The position numbers were made by a program, and so were the translations under genes. The notes under the pieces were generated by a model. It searched no databases, had not been told where the DNA came from, and was given only the letters and a program-made list of their open reading frames with translations. Below, piece by piece: positions 25,701 to 26,430 of a stretch of DNA of 26,430 bases. Source of the stretch: JBOFSR01 sp051651645 (lineage in GTDB: Bacteria > Spirochaetota > Spirochaetia > Treponematales > Treponemataceae); contig JBOFSR010000001.1 in the NCBI GenBank assembly GCA_051651645.1, forward strand, positions 1 to 26,430, read 5' to 3'. The first letter of the stretch is position 1. Every line of letters begins with the position of its first letter.

Positions 25701-26430
25701 ATAAAAACACTTTCCAAAGAATCGTTATTCTTAAAGGCTTCACTTCCAATAGATTTTACTTTTTTAGGAAGCATCAATTCTGTAAGTTTTTGATTAACAA
25801 AGCTACTATTCCCAATGCTGATATCTTGTTCATTTACTTCAGCAAACGTTAAGGTTCCTAAGGTTCCACTTCCTACAGCGGCACCAAAGGCAGAGCTTCC
25901 GATTAACTTTATCCTACTAGGCATCTCCAGTGCAGTAAGTTTTTGATTAACAAATGCTTCTTGTTCAATATTTAACGCACCTGTGCCACCCTCAGCAAAG
26001 CTCAAGCTCGCAATCGTTCCACTGCCTGCAGCCGCACCAAAAGCTGATTTTCCAATTGAAGTTATATTTCTACCAATCGTTACACTCGTTATATTACTAT
26101 CACCCTTAAATGCTTCTGTCTTTATTTCTGTTACAGGTAATTTTTTATATGTATTGAGTATAGTGATACTTGAACCTTTTTTGCTCCCCCTACCTACTAC
26201 GTGATACGTCTTGCTTACAAGCTGATAGTCAAGAATTCCACCCCAGCTTACATTATCTACTTTACCATTCCAATTTTCATGCCAACTTGCTGGTTTTGCT
26301 TCATATTCTGTTACAATGGTTGCTTCCTCAGAAATAATATTTGTAAAAGCATTTTCTCCTATAGTTGTTACACTAGATGGAATAAATACATCTGCAAGTA
26401 AAGCATTGTCCTTAAAGGCCTCACTTCCAA
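19772..26430 (-). CDS. Giant BspA/LrrA-like leucine-rich-repeat protein with C-terminal RCC1 propeller (N-terminus outside window)
   Basis: The frame stays open from stop 19772 to the right edge, at least 2,218 residues; no start is visible. From the edge to about 20950 it is made of LRR_5 (BspA-type) repeats with the pattern LTIGxxAFxxQKLxxLxIP, in which aliphatic, AF and IG positions recur. Seven times the array is broken by a module with WHENWNG and, about 10 residues on, a W-G pair, followed by YHVxGRG and a strand ending IIIP (WHENWNG sites near 26275, 25592, 24596, 23910, 23380, 22852 and, diverged as FHKDWNG, 22013). The C-terminal 370 residues are seven RCC1 repeats. BspA-like proteins of oral spirochaetes are surface adhesins; that role is inferred. 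No membrane anchor or cell-wall sorting signal is seen at the C-terminus (ends NEKNINP). The start of any signal peptide is beyond the window. Confidence 0.9.
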   Translation of the reverse strand, partial: GSEAFKDNALLADVFIPSSVTTIGENAFTNIISEEATIVTEYEAKPASWHENWNGKVDNVSWGGILDYQLVSKTYHVVGRGSKKGSSITILNTYKKLPVTEIKTEAFKGDSNITSVTIGRNITSIGKSAFGAAAGSGTIASLSFAEGGTGALNIEQEAFVNQKLTALEMPSRIKLIGSSAFGAAVGSGTLGTLTFAEVNEQDISIGNSSFVNQKLTELMLPKKVKSIGSEAFKNNDSLESVFIPLDVISIGENAFTGIVTVEGTIVTDYETKPANWHENWNGKIDNVSWDGVLDYQLENGVYHVVGRGKKKGSIIIIPSTYKGLPVTEIKAETFKGDTNITSVHVGKNIKTIGNRAFEAGSYSSGTLTTLTFEKGSNTQELTIGDKAFAYQKIKTLEIPNRTTKIGNSAFDADVYNGTLTTLTFESGNDKGLTIGECAFSYQKIETLEIPNRVTEIGNNAFDATASKKFLTTLTFEKGSNTQELTIGDYAFAYQKIETLEIPNRTTKIGNHAFDGDSGKGTLTTLTFESGNDKGLTIGDYAFRYQKIVEVEIPKRTTSIGINAFYNNSLLAYVFIPSGVSTIKENAFTGIVTEEETIITGDLEKPAGWHENWNGKVGNVIWGGVFKYELVQGNVYHVAGRGSFVGETIIIPDTHRSLPVTEIKAEAFKDDGNITSVTIGKNVKVIGNSAFAAAAGSGTITSLNLVAGGTAEVFIRNEAFINQKLTALEIHDKVAYIGDSAFAAAAGSGTLETLTFAERSNRIDLVIKDRSFINQKLIELTLPLNTTDIGSEAFKNNSSLMYVFIPLGVMTVGENAFTGIVTEEGTIVSAFLGLTSGWHENWNGKVDNVVWGGLLDYQLIDDAYHVIGRGGKSGGDIIICATHKNRPITEIKASAFAGDTNVKSVTIGKNVKTIGNSAFAVSEGAGNLNELIFKSDGTNNTLTIGDKAFENQDIRGVEIPSGTTSIGEKAFSGNALLAAVFIPEGVLTIEDRAFAGIKTNPETIIALDLEKPAGWHENWNGKIGNVIWGGVLNYESVGNVYHVAGIGSFRGESIIIPDTYRSTRVTEIKAEAFKGENITSVTIGGNIAKIGKSAFAAERDRGTLKHLSFPGVRYSDGLTIEDYAFTNQDIGELIVPFNIQVIGADAFRYNKNLSSVYIPNGDSTIKEYAFADISKVSDTILAEYEEKPANWHENWNGKVNNVSWGSLEYELDENEVYLVKGRGTVKSSKIVIPSLHKGVSVRGVRARAFINDKNITSVKIGSTVQSIGEDAFSAESDSGTITSVVFEGYNEYVRIQIEDNAFRNQKITELIFPTNFGYIGKSAFAVAPGKGTLKRLVFEQDTDAVIADYAFAYQDLTELSIPRYITEIGACAFIATSGKPTLASLNFDPNRRSLKIGSSAFRYQNISVVEFVKDSGWLLDIGSNAFRDNASLSHVWIEGGNIKIGENAFTGIKTEKNTILTKYDRIPNSFHKDWNGGVDNVNWNKYFNFSIDKPSGLYGVYSRGAYSGSDFVINHRHSFEDVRVIRSQAFYDAFYASSVTLPHTMELIGDGAFKIGMPSSGGGNLHLLQKLTFTPGDKPLTIGNEAFSGHVLTTLEIPNNVTHIGERAFYSNRTDHATLTNLSFASGGSIPLTIGKAAFMDQPLTTLHLPSNLKEIGADAFSARVDGTLTSLSFASGGTDPLTIGKEAFSNSKITTLQLPSNLSEIGEKAFYNSKITTLDIPLNVEVIGAFAFSSDNSGSLTRVTFKDGSSRLEIGERAFANQKLETITIPDRDIYIGEAAFINNEKLSTVYVDSKKFASAVADNYRLYTYAKTVYVHKNITLDSSSYIAQKFVTNGVVSGNYVKYTHFTYDAIAAGKYHSLAVSSGGALYAWGNNRFNQLGLASSSNTKIPNLIAKDNAGASLPPFKSVASGSFHSLALTREGKLYTWGANSTGETGTGETADNIQAPTLVTKFYNQSAMISPTPTIVAISAGASYSLALASDGSVYSWGTNTYGQLGHGNSTTVTKPTKIAFFATKGKNIKFIEAALGHAFAIDSTGVLWSWGANSDYQLGNNTNTNSNIPVEIASGVTSVSGGRSHSFAFINGSVHSWGNDNRGQLGNGDVSDVVKTPTSIGHSDLKTMGAGNLEKSSIALSTNGQVYTWGLKFSEGSYEVHAVPTHISVPGSVKMVSGGEEHALVLTENGEIYAWGGNKEGQVGVNTTSGNVRNPTLVNEKNINP
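19790..20885 (-). repeat. Seven RCC1 repeats (predicted seven-bladed beta-propeller)
   Basis: The C-terminal part of the giant protein has seven repeats of about 50 residues with the pattern GxxHSLALxxxGxxYxWGxNxxGQLG, for example AAGKYHSLAV...YAWGNNRFNQLG, ISAGASYSLAL...YSWGTNTYGQLG and VSGGEEHALVL...YAWGGNKEGQVG. Repeat six is degenerate after YTWG. Seven copies are the number needed to close an RCC1 propeller. Confidence 0.9.
23172..24655 (-). repeat. Pair of about 250-bp near-identical segments within the LRR gene
   Basis: The segments at about 23172-23430 and 24388-24655 align over the whole YHVAGRG-IIIPDT-WHENWNG module, sharing long runs such as the one around the paired Trp codons (CCATTCCAGTTTTCGTGCCA at 23370 and 24589). 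The intervening copy at 23690-23960 is clearly more diverged, so the two outer ones are more recently related. Confidence 0.65.
24814..25340 (-). repeat. 309-bp tandem duplication of a two-LRR unit
   Basis: Stretches recur at an exact 309-base offset (103 codons): 24814-24868 equals 25123-25177 (55 bases identical), and the stretch from 24965 matches that from 25274 with almost no changes. Each 309-bp unit holds two different LRRs (SGNDKGLTIG type and GSNTQELTIG type), giving an ABAB order. Confidence 0.8.

Noticed and set aside
26003..26005. TTG at 26005 as start codon of the giant LRR protein
   Set aside because: The frame is open beyond it to the window edge and the translated upstream part is normal LRR and WHENWNG sequence, so this is an internal leucine.
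19772..26430. The long LRR array as a CRISPR or non-coding satellite repeat
   Set aside because: The repeats are in phase with one long open frame, diverge as codons do, and encode known LRR_5 and RCC1 patterns.

Overview
The window looks like chromosomal DNA of a low-GC spirochaete, most likely a Treponema of the T. denticola type. The reasons are the mixture of families: HPr kinase, a DUF4912/GH57 pair, a MltD-like transglycosylase with LysM domains next to an OmpA-family protein and a TPR lipoprotein, loose spirochaete-style lipoboxes, a FadL/PorV-like barrel with an NPAG motif, and a giant BspA/LrrA-like leucine-rich-repeat protein. Species cannot be fixed from the sequence alone. Coding density is high; no gene-free stretch exceeds 300 bases, and I saw no tRNA, rRNA, CRISPR array or insertion sequence.

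Region 1 (1-5.4 kb): on the minus strand a DUF4912 protein is followed by a GH57-family protein that runs off the left edge and lacks the family's nucleophile glutamate. A methyltransferase lies upstream. A plus-strand hprK faces galM (minus strand) tail to tail. Two copies of a structured intergenic repeat (2939-3053 and 5279-5374) flank this block.

Region 2 (5.4-8.4 kb): an NCS1-type permease and a dihydropyrimidinase/hydantoinase form a minus-strand operon behind a strong promoter, probably for uptake and ring opening of hydantoin- or dihydropyrimidine-like compounds.

Region 3 (8.4-11.4 kb): two exported M16 peptidase-family proteins. The first has the zinc site and the second has only the R/Y motif, so they probably make one heterodimeric periplasmic protease.

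Region 4 (11.4-17.6 kb): a minus-strand envelope operon (TPR lipoprotein, LysM transglycosylase, OmpA-family protein) and a divergent plus-strand operon (six-TM membrane protein, large TPR lipoprotein). Their two predicted promoters overlap at the -35 box and both place the start codon at or next to the transcription start.

Region 5 (17.6-26.4 kb): a minus-strand pair (lipoprotein, beta-barrel-like outer-membrane protein) and then the last 2,218 or more residues of a giant repeat protein. It has many LRR_5 repeats interrupted by seven W-x-x-x-W modules and ends in a seven-repeat RCC1 propeller, closed by a 19-bp-stem terminator. Its N-terminus is outside the window.

Most unusual points: the GH57 protein without its nucleophile, the covarying structured repeat, the split M16 protease, the overlapping leaderless promoters, and the LRR-RCC1 giant protein with recent internal duplications.
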